Source of the DNA: Mesorhizobium sp. CA8
GTDB lineage: Bacteria; Pseudomonadota; Alphaproteobacteria; Rhizobiales; Rhizobiaceae
Direction: 5' to 3'
Assembly (NCBI RefSeq): GCF_020164955.1
Contig: NZ_JAIUHG010000030.1
Span: 1-64,000, forward strand
Length of the DNA: 64,000 nt
Under the pieces are notes generated by a model. That model saw nothing but the letters and a program-made list of their open reading frames with translations. It was not told the origin of the DNA and made no database searches. Each line of letters starts with the position of its first letter. The stretch's first letter is position 1. The position numbers were made by a program, and so were the translations under genes. Below, piece by piece: positions 17,790 to 26,938 of this stretch.

Positions 17790-18980
17790 GTGGCGGACCG
17801 AACGGTGTTGATTTCAGGTGGAGGAATTGCCGGACCGGCACTGGCCTTTTGGCTTGCAGCCGCCGGATTCCGGCCGACGCTGATCGAACAGGCGCCCCAA
17901 CTGCGCACCGGGGGGTATGTCATTGATTTTTGGGGTCTTGGCTATGACATCGCCTCGTGGATGGGCCTTGAGGCAGAGATCAATCGCATAGGATATCACG
18001 TGCGCGAAATGCGCATCGTGGGTGAGAACGGCAAGCGTGTCGCAGGCTTTGGCACAGACGTCCTCAGCGAGCTGACAAACGGCCGCTACGTGACCATCGC
18101 ACGCAGCGATCTCTCGCGATTGCTCTTCGAAAAGATCAAAGACACCACCGAGGTCATTTTCGGCGATGAGATCGTCGGGCTCGAACAAAACTCGGACGGT
18201 GTTCGGGCGCAATTGAAACGTGGAGGCGAACGCGACTACTCCCTGATAGTCGGCGCCGATGGCTTGCATTCAGGCGTTCGGCGGCTCGCGTTCGGGCCCC
18301 AGCACCAGTTTGAGAGGAAACTCGGCTACGCCGTCGCGGCGTTCGAGGTCGAGGGTTACCGGCCGCGCGATGAAGATCTGTATTTGATGTACGGCCTGCC
18401 GGGGCGGATGCTCGGCCGTTTTACGCTGCATGGCAACCGCACCCTTTTCCTGTTCGTCTTCACTGTTGGTGAGAGTCCTCTGCCAAGGGCCCTGGACCTG
18501 CAAAAGGAGATGCTGCGCAACGAGTATGCCGACGGCGCATGGGAATGCCCTCCCCTCCTGGAGGAACTGGGCCATACCGATGAGCTCTACTTCGACAGCG
18601 TCAGCCAGATCGCGATGAGCAGATGGTCCAAAGGTCGCGTAGCGTTGACCGGCGATGCCGCATTTTGCGCTTCCCTGCTAGCCGGACAGGGTTCGGCCCT
18701 GGCCATGATTTCCGCCTACGTCCTGGCAGGGGAGCTCTTAAAAGCCGATGCTCGACATGAAGAGGCTTTCGGCAGCTACGAAGCGCTTCTACGGAACTAC
18801 ATACGGACCAAGCAGCACGGAGCAGCGAGATTCGCCAGCGCCCTGGCGCCCAGAACGCGGCTCGGACTTTTGTTCCGCAATCTGGTGACAAATGCATTTA
18901 TAATACCCGGCCTGGCGCGTCTGGTGGTCGGAAAAGAAATTACTGACGCACTGCACCTCCCCGACTATCACTGGCGTTAG
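17790..18980 (+). CDS. FAD-dependent monooxygenase
   Basis: A 396-residue group A flavoprotein hydroxylase. It shows the N-terminal FAD dinucleotide fold VLISGGGIAGPALAFWLAAAG, the middle NAD(P)H/FAD motif SLIVGADGLHSGVRRL, and the third FAD motif RVALTGDAAFCASLLAGQG. The C-terminus lacks a thioredoxin-like extension. The nearest relatives are UbiH/PHBH-like and Tet(X)-like enzymes, which hydroxylate aromatic or polyketide compounds; substrate cannot be assigned. Start is GTG at 17790, 14 bases after the SH3 gene. No paired reductase is present, as expected for this class. Confidence 0.85.
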   Translation: MADRTVLISGGGIAGPALAFWLAAAGFRPTLIEQAPQLRTGGYVIDFWGLGYDIASWMGLEAEINRIGYHVREMRIVGENGKRVAGFGTDVLSELTNGRYVTIARSDLSRLLFEKIKDTTEVIFGDEIVGLEQNSDGVRAQLKRGGERDYSLIVGADGLHSGVRRLAFGPQHQFERKLGYAVAAFEVEGYRPRDEDLYLMYGLPGRMLGRFTLHGNRTLFLFVFTVGESPLPRALDLQKEMLRNEYADGAWECPPLLEELGHTDELYFDSVSQIAMSRWSKGRVALTGDAAFCASLLAGQGSALAMISAYVLAGELLKADARHEEAFGSYEALLRNYIRTKQHGAARFASALAPRTRLGLLFRNLVTNAFIIPGLARLVVGKEITDALHLPDYHWR

Positions 18981-19264
18981 CCGGTCCTAGCTCCGCCAGC
19001 ACCGAACATCTCTCTTGGAAAGCGACTCCCAAGCCGTTGCCTGGCGGTAGATCGGGCTGCAAGCCTCCACTTCTCGGAAGGCAGGTTGCCGCTGCTCTGG
19101 TCGGTGCCCGGCATGGGTAACTCACGCGGACGACTGCCTCCAAGAGCCCAGCTGCTGAGACGGGTATTTGATCCTCGTTTCCCTTCTTTGGTCCGCTAGT
19201 TCGGCTCGGCCGATTTGATCAGCGCCGTGCCTGTGTTAGGGCAGGTTTTCCCACGAGGACAGGC

Positions 19265-20598
19265 ATGGCAGGCATCTCACGAAAATACCCCATGCTGCGG
19301 CGCTCGCGGGCAATGTGGACCTCGCGTCGCATCTGGCAACCGCGGCTTGTCTTCTGGGCTGGAGCCATCTCGATCGGATTGATCAGCGTGCTGTTCGCGG
19401 CACTCGCAGATCAGGCACAGGGGCTGTTTCGTGCTCTTGTCGGCAGGGACACCGGCTGGCGCTCTTACCTGCCGTTGGTGATGACGCCGCTCGGCTTCGT
19501 GCTCTGCGCCTGGTTGGCGCATGTATTCTTCCCGGGCTCGCAAGGCAGTGGCATCCCGCAGGCGATCGCCGCCCGGCACTTGCGCGACGAACACGATCGC
19601 AGCCGTATCCTGTCGCTGCGGCTGGCAGCCGGCAAGATCGCGCTTACGGTGATAGGTCTGTTCTGCGGGGCCTCGATCGGACGAGAGGGGCCGACGGTAC
19701 AGGTTGGCGCCTCGCTGATGCTGCAAGCTGCGCGCTGGGGTGGCATGGCACAGGCACGCGGCCTCATCCTGGCCGGATCGGCCGCAGGCATTGCCGCGGC
19801 CTTCAATACACCACTTGCCGGCATCGTGTTTGCCATAGAGGAGATGGGGCGGACCTACGAGGCGCGTACCAACGGACTTGTGCTTACCGCGGTGATACTC
19901 GCCGGCCTTGCCTCACTCGGCCTCGTCGGCAACTACAGCTATTTTGGCATCGCCAAGGACACGGTGGCATTCGCCGCCGACTGGCCGTTGGTGATCGCCT
20001 GTGGTGTCATCGGCGGTGGCTTCGGCGCGCTGTTTTCGCTGCTTGCTTTGACGGCCACACGCCGGATCCGGCGCTGGAACGCGCTGCAACCTCTCTGGCG
20101 AACACTGGTCGTGGCAGGTGTTTGCGGGCTTGCTGTGGCGGTAACAGGAATCGCATCGGGCGGACTCACCTTCGGCACTGGCTACACGCAGGCCCGCGTG
20201 GCTATCGAGGGAACCCCTTTGCCTGCATTCTTCTTCCTGGAGAAATTCGCGGCCGGCGTCCTGTCGATGATGTCCGGTATCCGGGAGGCATCTTCGCGCC
20301 GTCGCTTGCGGTCGGAGCAGGGATCGGCAGCACACTCGGACTGGTCCTGGGCACCGGTACGGGCATCGCGGCCCTGCTCGGCATGGCTGGCTATTTCGCC
20401 GGCGTGGTGCAGGCACCAATGACGGCTTTCGTCATCATCCTCGAAATGACCGGCAACCACGACAACGTCATTGCCCTGATGCGCGCGGCGATGTTGGGCT
20501 ACGGCACGGCTCGCCTCGTCTCACGCGAGCCGCTCTATCACGCGCTATCGCGTGTTCGTGGCCGAGGCGATCCGGAGGCGCAGGCTGGATGGTGCTGA
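19265..20598 (+). pseudogene. Frameshifted ClC-type chloride channel/antiporter
   Basis: The first frame (from ATG 19265) carries the ClC selectivity motif GSGIPQ (in GSQGSGIPQAIAARHL), the gating-glutamate motif GREGPTVQVGAS and about ten membrane helices. After LSMMSGI near 20280 it becomes nonsense, while another frame continues with the expected PGGIFAPSLAVGAG and the rest to 20598. One C is missing from the C-run at 20281-20282. Corrected, the protein would be about 444 residues, a normal length. This is either a recent inactivating indel or a sequence error. Confidence 0.85.
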
Positions 20599-20785
20599 CG
20601 ATGCAGTCAAACCTTAGCCGCCAGGGGCAATATAGTTGCGCACGAGCGATCGAAAGCCCGCACCAACCCGGGCTTCGAGGAACGGCGTCGATGGCGCCGA
20701 AGGCTGTCGGCGCGGCAGTCAACAACAGCGTGATTTTCTACCAGCCAGCGCCCGCGTCTCACTTCCAATCAAATGACGTAAAGCC

Positions 20786-21550
20786 TCACAGCACCCAGCG
20801 GAACGCCCGCCTCAACTCGGCAGTGCCGTCTTTGTCATACCATCGGCCATGCGAGATGATGACACGCTCCGGATGCCAGGCGAGCATCTCTTGCACTGCC
20901 ATGCGCAGCGCCCTGCGGCGTCGGAAGAAGCTCAGCCGCATGTCGATGGGTGCCTTGCCGTCCGGGTCGGCGGCGCCTGCGAGTCTTACGAGCAGTCTCA
21001 AGAACCAGCTGTGCACCCGCTTTGGCTCGAAGTTCTCGATCAGGTCGGTGAGGATCAGGGTTCGCGTGGCGCGGTGGAACAAAACAGCTTCGGTGAGCAC
21101 AGCGCCGCGAACCACCAAAACGTCGACTTCGCCAGGCCATGGCGAGTGCCGCCCGACCAGAAGCCGGTCCACGGCTATCGGACGTTTCGCCCGCTTCTGC
21201 AAACGGCGCACGGCCAGAACTTCGGCGCTGGGAATGGCGGCCTTCCAGTCCGGCACCCACCGGTAGTGCAATGAGTTCGGAGCAATCAGAAAACGGACCG
21301 GGCCGAGCACATCGACGGCGGATCGCAGCGCCGGGGTCAGAGGTACCGGCGAGTGGAGCGCCAGATCGCCATTGCGGAGCCGCATAACCGTCATGCGGGT
21401 ACTGAAGGGAAATTTCATCAAGCCGAGGTCAAAGTCTATCCGCGGTCCATCCACGATCCACACGTCCGGTGCGACCGGCTTGAGAACATTGATCGGCTCA
21501 TACAAGTTCAACGCGGACCGACCGTTCAGAGACTCCTCAGACCTCGGCAT
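20786..21550 (-). CDS. DUF4336 domain protein
   Basis: A 254-residue protein of the DUF4336 family, related to metallo-beta-lactamase-fold proteins but without a complete set of metal-binding His residues. Features are NVLKPVAPDVWIVDGPRI at the N-terminus, FLIAPNSLHYRWVPDW, the ILTDLIENFEP segment and the C-terminal RVIISHGRW. The start shares one base with the stop of the upstream ribbon-helix-helix-like gene (TGATG). It is the last gene of a six-gene run that begins with an ECF sigma factor. Biochemical role is unknown. Confidence 0.8.
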   Translation of the reverse strand: MPRSEESLNGRSALNLYEPINVLKPVAPDVWIVDGPRIDFDLGLMKFPFSTRMTVMRLRNGDLALHSPVPLTPALRSAVDVLGPVRFLIAPNSLHYRWVPDWKAAIPSAEVLAVRRLQKRAKRPIAVDRLLVGRHSPWPGEVDVLVVRGAVLTEAVLFHRATRTLILTDLIENFEPKRVHSWFLRLLVRLAGAADPDGKAPIDMRLSFFRRRRALRMAVQEMLAWHPERVIISHGRWYDKDGTAELRRAFRWVL

Positions 21551-21804
21551 CAGCTCTCAATCCTCGGGAATGTCCCGGCGTGGTCAGCAGCCGGTTCCGC
21601 GCTGGCGCCCGCCAGCCATTCACGAACAGCAAGGCGGACGATCTCCGATTTTGCGACCCTCATTTCAGCGGCGGCTGCGACCAACGCCGCTTCGACGCCG
21701 GCGTCGAACGACATCGACCCGGATTCTCGCAGCATTGCCGCGGCGCGGATCTCGGAAGGCGCATCAAGGGCGAGCGCATCTCGGGCGTCTGATCCGGTGG
21801 TCAT
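21550..21804 (-). CDS. Small ribbon-helix-helix-like protein
   Basis: An 84-residue product with SMSFDAGVEAALVAAAAEMRV followed by AKSEIVRLAVREWLAG, a pattern like the strand-helix-helix of CopG/Arc-type DNA-binding proteins. It overlaps both neighbours (ATGA with the upstream gene, TGATG with the downstream DUF4336 gene). It may be a regulator or an antitoxin-like protein; no toxin partner is seen, so no function is claimed. Confidence 0.6.
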   Translation of the reverse strand: MTTGSDARDALALDAPSEIRAAAMLRESGSMSFDAGVEAALVAAAAEMRVAKSEIVRLAVREWLAGASAEPAADHAGTFPRIES

Positions 21805-22139
21805 GACGGCAACTCCGGCCGCTCGTTGGCCTGAGTGTCATCGTAACTCCGGATGGCGACAACCCAGTCCTTCCTGATCGTGGCGAGCACGAGGCGGCAG
21901 CCTTGCGGATAATAGCGTGGCAGCGCCGCTGCCTGTTCGGCAATAACAGCACCGTTCAAGCCGCAAAGCTCGCCTCCGAGCAGCCAGTCTTCACGGGCCT
22001 TGGCGCCAACCACCGCGATGTAATCTCCATCGCAGGGATACCCGATGAGCCCAACTTCCTCGTAGTCTTCAAGCTTGCGGATCGCGTTTGCTGCACTCAA
22101 GCCAGATACCTTCGGTAGTTCAATCGGACACAACAACAT
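21801..22139 (-). CDS. Small conserved hypothetical protein with WLLGGELCGL motif
   Basis: A 112-residue product. Conserved blocks shared with the broken copy at 15.0-15.3 kb are LEDYEEVGLIGYPCDGDYIAVVG, WLLGGELCGLNGA and AAALPRYYPQG with an RLVLATI strand. It looks like a small beta-rich domain. The ATG at 22139 (MLLCPIEL) is one option; an in-frame ATG at 22199 is also possible. It follows a zinc-ribbon gene in both loci, which suggests the two products work together. No family name is known to me. Confidence 0.65.
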   Translation of the reverse strand: MLLCPIELPKVSGLSAANAIRKLEDYEEVGLIGYPCDGDYIAVVGAKAREDWLLGGELCGLNGAVIAEQAAALPRYYPQGCRLVLATIRKDWVVAIRSYDDTQANERPELPS

Positions 22140-22198
22140 CTCGAACGGCCCGGCACCACCCCACAAGGAAAGTGCCCACGCGGGCGCGCACTTCCGCA

Positions 22199-22235
22199 CT
22201 GTCGCGGGGCGGATTCACGATCCACCCCGCGACAG
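22199..22235. other. 11-bp hairpin spanning the stop codon of zinc-ribbon copy 2
   Basis: CTGTCGCGGGG (22199-22209) pairs exactly with CCCCGCGACAG (22225-22235), with a 15-base loop that contains the stop codon of the upstream gene. No T-run follows, so it may slow decay or polymerase rather than terminate. Confidence 0.6.
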
Positions 22236-22484
22236 CGTTTCGTTTGCACAGGCAAGGACCGGGATTGTCGAATTCTGTTGCCGAGCCTGCGACAGCCACA
22301 TCCTTCGGTTCTCCTCGGAGAGCCCTTTCATTGCGGTGCGCGCTGGCGAAGTGATTTCAAAGGGGCCGCAAGAAGCGCATTGGAACTCGACCTTGCGCAG
22401 CGCGATATCTGCCTCCAAGCCGGCTCCAGCGCAGATCGGACATTTTGAGGGATAATATCTTCTCTCGAACGACAAAACGTTCAT
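22215..22484 (-). CDS. Small zinc-ribbon protein, copy 2
   Basis: An 89-residue paralogue of the protein at 15439-15732. The Cys pairs are SKCPICAGAGLEAD and EFQCASCGPFEIT, followed by the same LSEENRRMWLSQARQQ helix. The ATG at 22484 gives the shared MNVLSF start. It lies 105 bases downstream of the anti-sigma gene and is probably part of the same transcript. Zinc binding is inferred; role unknown. Confidence 0.72.
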   Translation of the reverse strand: MNVLSFERRYYPSKCPICAGAGLEADIALRKVEFQCASCGPFEITSPARTAMKGLSEENRRMWLSQARQQNSTIPVLACANETLSRGGS

Positions 22485-22589
22485 CACACGAGCTTCTTTC
22501 GGATCTTGTCGAGAGCGACGCATCGAGACTGAGGCAGCGGCGGCAGCCGATCGGTAGGACTGGAACGCGGGTCAAATGTTAGGCGACGA

Positions 22590-23375
22590 TCAACCTCTTG
22601 TCTTCGGGGCAACATTCCTGCGCGTGGCGACTTCAATCTGCTTTGCTTCCACTTCAAGCCGGTCCGGCGCAGCGGATCCCATCAAGGCATAGGCGGTGCC
22701 TCCAGATTGCCAGTAGACCGTTGGCACGCGGCCGTCCGTCGCCGGGGTGGGAGGCACTGCGTCCTCGCCATTCATCGGGGCTGCCACCAGCGTGATGCGA
22801 CCAACGCTTGGCGTATCGGCCGTGACGACGAGGCTTTGTTTCCCGTTCCACGGCTGCACCTGAACATCCCTCACCACCCACACCGATGGCAGGGTCGGCA
22901 TGCTGACGTTGACGGCGCCAACCAGTCGTTCGATCTTGTCCTGCTTCGGCTCGACGCCTCTGTCCGGGCCCGCATTCAGTTGCGCGACCCGCAACGCGTC
23001 TCGCGCGGCCAAAATGAAGGTCTCATCAGCCGTCTTGCCGCCTTGGCGGAGCGGCACGGTCAAAGAGTTCGCGCCCCAGCCGATCGCAACCAGCAACACG
23101 GCGGCGACTTGGAGCCTCAGTAGGGCAAACATCTTTCCGCGGCGAAACGCACTCTCCAGGCGCTTCGCCTTCTCCACGCTCGCGGCAGGCGGAAACAGCC
23201 GCTGTGGCTGTGAGGCGCGCAACGCCTCCATGCGTTGTGCATGAGCAAAGACCTCCGCCGCCAGCTCCGGCTCACGTGCGAGGCGGGCTTGCAGCTCCGA
23301 TCTCTGCGACGCGGAAAGCTCACCATCCAGAAGGCGACCGATATCCTCTTCGGAAATCCCATCAGTAGGCCGCAT
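22590..23375 (-). CDS. Anti-sigma factor (zinc-finger-less, RskA/ChrR-like layout)
   Basis: A 261-residue single-span membrane protein. Residues 1-85 form an acidic/helical cytoplasmic domain (ISEEDIGRLLDGELSASQRSEL), with one membrane helix at about residues 84-104 (LLRLQVAAVLLVAIGWGA) and a periplasmic domain behind it. This is the usual plan of anti-sigma factors that hold an ECF sigma factor at the membrane. No HxxxCxxC zinc motif is present. It overlaps the upstream sigma gene by 14 bases, which supports the partnership. Confidence 0.82.
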   Translation of the reverse strand: MRPTDGISEEDIGRLLDGELSASQRSELQARLAREPELAAEVFAHAQRMEALRASQPQRLFPPAASVEKAKRLESAFRRGKMFALLRLQVAAVLLVAIGWGANSLTVPLRQGGKTADETFILAARDALRVAQLNAGPDRGVEPKQDKIERLVGAVNVSMPTLPSVWVVRDVQVQPWNGKQSLVVTADTPSVGRITLVAAPMNGEDAVPPTPATDGRVPTVYWQSGGTAYALMGSAAPDRLEVEAKQIEVATRRNVAPKTRG

Positions 23376-23892
23376 CGCGCCCTCCCACGATCTTGAGACG
23401 GGAAGACCCGCCGTCTTTGTCTTCCAGGTTGTGCTTCAGCGCCGCTCGGGCGCGGCTGAGGCGCGACATCACGGTCCCTGCCGGCACACCCAAAAGATTG
23501 GCGGTCTCTGAATATGTGAAACCCAGCACCGCGACCAGATGCAATATCTCGGCTTGCTCGGCCGGCATTCGCGTCAACGCCCTTTGCACCTTCGCGAGTT
23601 CAGCCGAATGCTCCTGCGAGGGCGGCAAGGCCGACTCCGCTACATCTGCAATGGACGCCATGCGCTGCCGGGTGGCAACGGCCCGGCTGGCATTCGTGAG
23701 GAACGTGTTGCGGACGATGGTGATGAGCCAGGGCAGCAAGGGACGTGAGGTGTCGTAGCTGGCGGCCATCGTCAGCGCGCGGGCAAGCGCCTCCTGGACC
23801 AAATCGTCCGCGTCAGAATCGTTGCCGGTGAGGACGCGACCGTAACGCCAAAGATCCTCGAGGTGCGGTATGACGTCCAACCTGGTCTTCAT
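23362..23892 (-). CDS. ECF-type RNA polymerase sigma factor
   Basis: A 176-residue ECF sigma factor. Region 2 contains DADDLVQEALARAL (residues about 26-39) and region 4 contains GFTYSETANLLGVPAGTVMSRLSRARAAL (about 129-157), joined by a short Gln/Glu-rich linker. Start ATG 23892. It is the first gene of a same-strand run with its anti-sigma factor, a zinc-ribbon protein, two small proteins and DUF4336. A hairpin element lies about 67 bases upstream. The stress sensed and the target promoters are unknown. Confidence 0.9.
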   Translation of the reverse strand: MKTRLDVIPHLEDLWRYGRVLTGNDSDADDLVQEALARALTMAASYDTSRPLLPWLITIVRNTFLTNASRAVATRQRMASIADVAESALPPSQEHSAELAKVQRALTRMPAEQAEILHLVAVLGFTYSETANLLGVPAGTVMSRLSRARAALKHNLEDKDGGSSRLKIVGGRDAAY

Positions 23893-23958
23893 ATCACCAA
23901 AGATATACTCTTTTGCGTCACTTCAGGATCTCCACTTTGCATCTCGCTGACAGATAGA

Positions 23959-23993
23959 CGGCCCAGCGGGCAGGGACAGCTTCCGCTGGGCCG
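23959..23993. repeat. Hairpin element upstream of the sigma-factor operon
   Basis: CGGCCCAGCGG (23959-23969) pairs exactly with CCGCTGGGCCG (23983-23993), leaving a 13-base loop. Stem and following bases are related to the element at 15791-15825, which precedes the other zinc-ribbon locus. Confidence 0.7.
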
Positions 23994-24264
23994 ACTGGGA
24001 GCGTGCTCCTCCCGGTTCCAAGATCTGGGTGCCATGTATCCTCAGATGCTTGCGCCGCTCCCGTGTCCGATATTGGCTTGGACAGGTCTTGTGCTCCCCC
24101 TCCTTGCACCAATTACCAAGGCTGGCCGGAAACTATTCCAGGCGACAACGAAAATATTTGGAAGCGCGAGCCGACGCTCGTCGGTGTAGCAAGCTGAAAT
24201 AGAATCCGCTGCTCGACGGTATCAACGTGGAGCCGGCTCGTCGACAACCCCGGCTGGAGCAAGA

Positions 24265-24513
24265 GTGAGGCGGGTCGGGATGCGGCTGGGCGAGATCATT
24301 GCAAACACGTTCGCCGCTATGTTGCTAATATGTGGCGTCGCCCTGATTTTCCTCGTCGGCGGCAGACCGCTCTTCCCGAGGCGCCAAGCACGAGTGGTCG
24401 TCCTTCTGCCGGCCGATCCGGACAAGACGGCTTCGATCCGCGACGCGCGCCAGCAACTGCCAGGTTACTTCGACGTTGCGCTCGCACCAAGAAGACCAAC
24501 GGCGTTGCGATAG
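24265..24513 (+). CDS. Possible small membrane protein
   Basis: From GTG 24265 (GGAG eight bases upstream) the frame encodes 82 residues with one membrane segment (FAAMLLICGVALIFLVGG) and a soluble tail containing VVVLLPADPDKTASI. No family is recognised. The surrounding 940-base gap (23893-24834) otherwise shows no gene, so this is a weak call. Confidence 0.3.
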   Translation: MRRVGMRLGEIIANTFAAMLLICGVALIFLVGGRPLFPRRQARVVVLLPADPDKTASIRDARQQLPGYFDVALAPRRPTALR

Positions 24514-24834
24514 ACCGTCTCCTGCGGCCAGGGGAGCGTTTGGCTGCACGCACGCATAACGCCCTACCTCCGCCGGGCGGGCAGGAAGCCGACGGCGGCA
24601 CTGCCGTCTTGGAGGCGCCGTGCGTGCGAAGGCACCGGTACCCGGCTGCATTCGCCGACGTCGGTGTCGCGTCATCAGACGGCAGGTTAAGCCGTCCTCG
24701 ACGGCGAAATCGGTCGAGACCTTTCTGGCCTGTCCACGCTCTCGTGTCCACAGCTGGCGCCCATCCACGACCGCGCTTGTTGGTGACAACGGCTTTTGCT
24801 TGCCGAATCCATTCCCACCTAGCCATAATCCGGA

Positions 24835-26028
24835 ATGGACGAACTCTCCATTCCAACGCTCGGGCTCATACTCCTGACGGCCTCGCTTGTCGCGATGATC
24901 TCGAGCCGGCTGCGCCTTCCCTACAGCGTCGGGCTGGTAGCTGCCGGCATAGCGCTCGGCTTTGTCCCGGGTGGAACCGAGCTGCCACTCAGCCGGGACC
25001 TGATCTTCACGGTATTTCTGCCGCCGCTGATTTTCCAGGCGGCGCTTGAAATCGAATGGCGCCATTTCCGCGTCAACCTGCCGGTGACTGCTTTGCTTGC
25101 CTTTCCGGGAGTGGCGATCGCTGCTGCTGTTGTAGCACTCGGGATGCATTGGCTGCTCGGATGGAGCTGGATTGGCGCAAGCCTCTTTGGCGTGCTGATC
25201 GCGGCGACGGATCCGGTCTCGGTATTGGCTGCCTTCAAGGCGATGAAGGTGCAGCCGCGGCTTGGGCTTCTGGTCGAATCCGAAAGCCTGCTCAACGATG
25301 GCGCGGCGGCCGTCGGTTTTGCCATCCTGATTGCGATCGCATCAGGCGCAAGCGCCACGCCCGTGGCCATCGCCTCTTCCTTCGTCTGGATTGTCGCGGG
25401 CGGCATCGCGATCGGTGCGGCCGTCGCAGCGGTGCTCCTTCTCATCGCGGGGCGGACGGAGGACCATCTGGTGGAAATTACGCTAACGACGATCGCGGCC
25501 TATGGGTCATTTCTAATCGCCGAGAAATTCGGCATGTCGGGCGTTCTTGCAACGCTCACCTCCGGGCTTCTGGTTGGCAATGTGGGCTGGAAAGGCGCCA
25601 TATCGGCCAACGCGCGAAGCCACGTGCTGGCATTCTGGGGCTATGCCGCCTTCCTCGCCAACTCGATCGTGTTCATCCTGATTGGCGGCCATGAGGCGCA
25701 CCAGCCGCTCGGGATCTTTGCGGGTAGCTCGGCGGTCGCCGTCGTACTCGTACTGCTCGGCCGGATACTGGCCATCTACCCGCTCTGCGCGCTCCTCAAG
25801 CCGACTTCGCTGAAGGTGGATCTCAAGTACCAGCATGTCCTCGTTTGGGGCGGCCTGCGCGGCGCGCTCGCGCTTGCCCTGTCCCTTGCGCTGCCACAGG
25901 ACATAGCCGAGCGTGGGGATATCATTGTCACGGCGTTTGCCGCGGTGGCGTTCTCGATCTTCGTCCAGGGCCTGACAATGCCATGGCTTATCAAGAAGCT
26001 GGGACTGACTGCCGAGCAAGCTGCATGA
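24835..26028 (+). CDS. CPA1-type Na+(K+)/H+ antiporter
   Basis: A 397-residue inner-membrane antiporter of the CPA1/NhaP group, with about twelve hydrophobic segments. The ion-site motif is IAATDPVSVLAAFKAM (residues about 121-136) and the family SESLLNDGAA motif follows near residue 153. VWGGLRGALALALSLALP near residue 339 is typical of CPA1. Length is short because the large C-terminal cytoplasmic tail is absent, as in many bacterial members. It stands alone; ion preference is not predictable. Confidence 0.9.
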   Translation: MDELSIPTLGLILLTASLVAMISSRLRLPYSVGLVAAGIALGFVPGGTELPLSRDLIFTVFLPPLIFQAALEIEWRHFRVNLPVTALLAFPGVAIAAAVVALGMHWLLGWSWIGASLFGVLIAATDPVSVLAAFKAMKVQPRLGLLVESESLLNDGAAAVGFAILIAIASGASATPVAIASSFVWIVAGGIAIGAAVAAVLLLIAGRTEDHLVEITLTTIAAYGSFLIAEKFGMSGVLATLTSGLLVGNVGWKGAISANARSHVLAFWGYAAFLANSIVFILIGGHEAHQPLGIFAGSSAVAVVLVLLGRILAIYPLCALLKPTSLKVDLKYQHVLVWGGLRGALALALSLALPQDIAERGDIIVTAFAAVAFSIFVQGLTMPWLIKKLGLTAEQAA

Positions 26029-26205
26029 GGGCGCGCCGGCTGCCGCGAAGGGGGACTTCGTGCTTCGGCAGCCGGCACTGCACGGGCCATGCGGGACGGC
26101 CATCCCTCCCGTGGCGGGGAGGATGAGCGTGAATTGCTTTTTCATCAAGGTCTCCCCTCGCCTAATCATAGCTGCTTTGCCTGAGGTTGAAGAGCGACCA
26201 CTTGC

Positions 26206-26526
26206 CTATTTCGTGCCCGTGAACTCGAAAAACGGCGCTGGCATGAGGCAGCGTTTGCTGTCGGCGAAACGGCGGCCTTCGGAGCGGCAGTTAAATACCG
26301 GCCCTCCTTCGGTCCGGAGAGCGGAAAGCCGAACGTCACTGGAGCTCGATTGCATCGCCGCCACCCGCGTGATTAGCGCCGGATCGTTGATGCGAATGTC
26401 GTCGGCTTGGGGAAGATCGAATTCAATCTGATGAGCTGGAATCTGCAAGGCGCCGCCATATCTGTACCTCGCCAACCAAGTCACAAGGGGAACATCTAGC
26501 GCCCGGCATGGTTCCCCGCCGAGCAT
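26206..26526 (-). pseudogene. Truncated SRAP/YedK-like peptidase
   Basis: The frame holds the N-terminal half of an SOS-response-associated peptidase family protein: ALQIPAHQIEFDLPQADDIRI, then VFNCRSEGRRFADSKRC and PAPFFEFTGTK, ending at a TAG where the family continues for about 100 more residues. The catalytic Cys2 start (MC) is also missing, and the middle (QSSSSDVRLSALRTE) is altered. SRAP proteins form covalent links with abasic sites in single-stranded DNA; this copy cannot. Confidence 0.65.
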
Positions 26527-26592
26527 TGGCGAAGGGGGGCTTGACCGCTGCCGAGGGTCTTACACTCTCCCAACTCTTGCTATGACGCAGGC

Positions 26593-26803
26593 ATGAAGAC
26601 GATAGCGACTTACGAGTTCGGCTGCCAGCTCCTTCACGCTGGAGAAAGGCGTCTGGCGAGGAACGTTCCCGATTGCGGACCTGCCGAAGTGGCTGAATTT
26701 CTATCGCCAGCAGATGGAGCGGTATCCTGGACAGGTAGCATCCTACGCAGAGGACGTGAAAGCCCTTGAGGCGCTCGCGACGGAATTGCGCGGGCGGCAA
26801 TGA
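26593..26803 (+). pseudogene. Frameshifted small hypothetical gene
   Basis: Translation from ATG 26593 gives KTIATYEFGCQLL, then leaves the frame. A second frame continues SFTLEKGVWRGTF, LPKWLNFYRQQMERYPGQ and DVKALEALATELRGRQ up to TGA 26801-26803. The total length is one base over a multiple of three, consistent with an extra C at 26631-26632. The restored product would be about 69 residues. A hairpin that may be its terminator follows at once, which supports this having been a real gene. Confidence 0.45.
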
Positions 26804-26805
26804 AA

Positions 26806-26836
26806 GAGCCCGCACCGGGGGGAACGATGCGGGCTC
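26806..26836 (+). terminator. Hairpin after the small frameshifted gene
   Basis: GAGCCCGCA (26806-26814) pairs exactly with TGCGGGCTC (26828-26836), with a 13-base loop, starting three bases after the stop codon. There is no T-run, so termination strength is uncertain. Confidence 0.5.
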
Positions 26837-26938
26837 ATGTCGGGAAAGTGCCAAACCCCGACGCGACGTCGTGGGATGCTCGGGAGGGGACGCGTCGCAG
26901 CTACTCAACATCGGCGCGACGGGAATGTTCCGTAGGGA

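Noticed and set aside
24325..25149. A 274-codon minus-strand frame opposite the antiporter gene start
   Set aside because: Low-complexity Arg/Gly composition; opposite strand carries the clear CPA1 antiporter.
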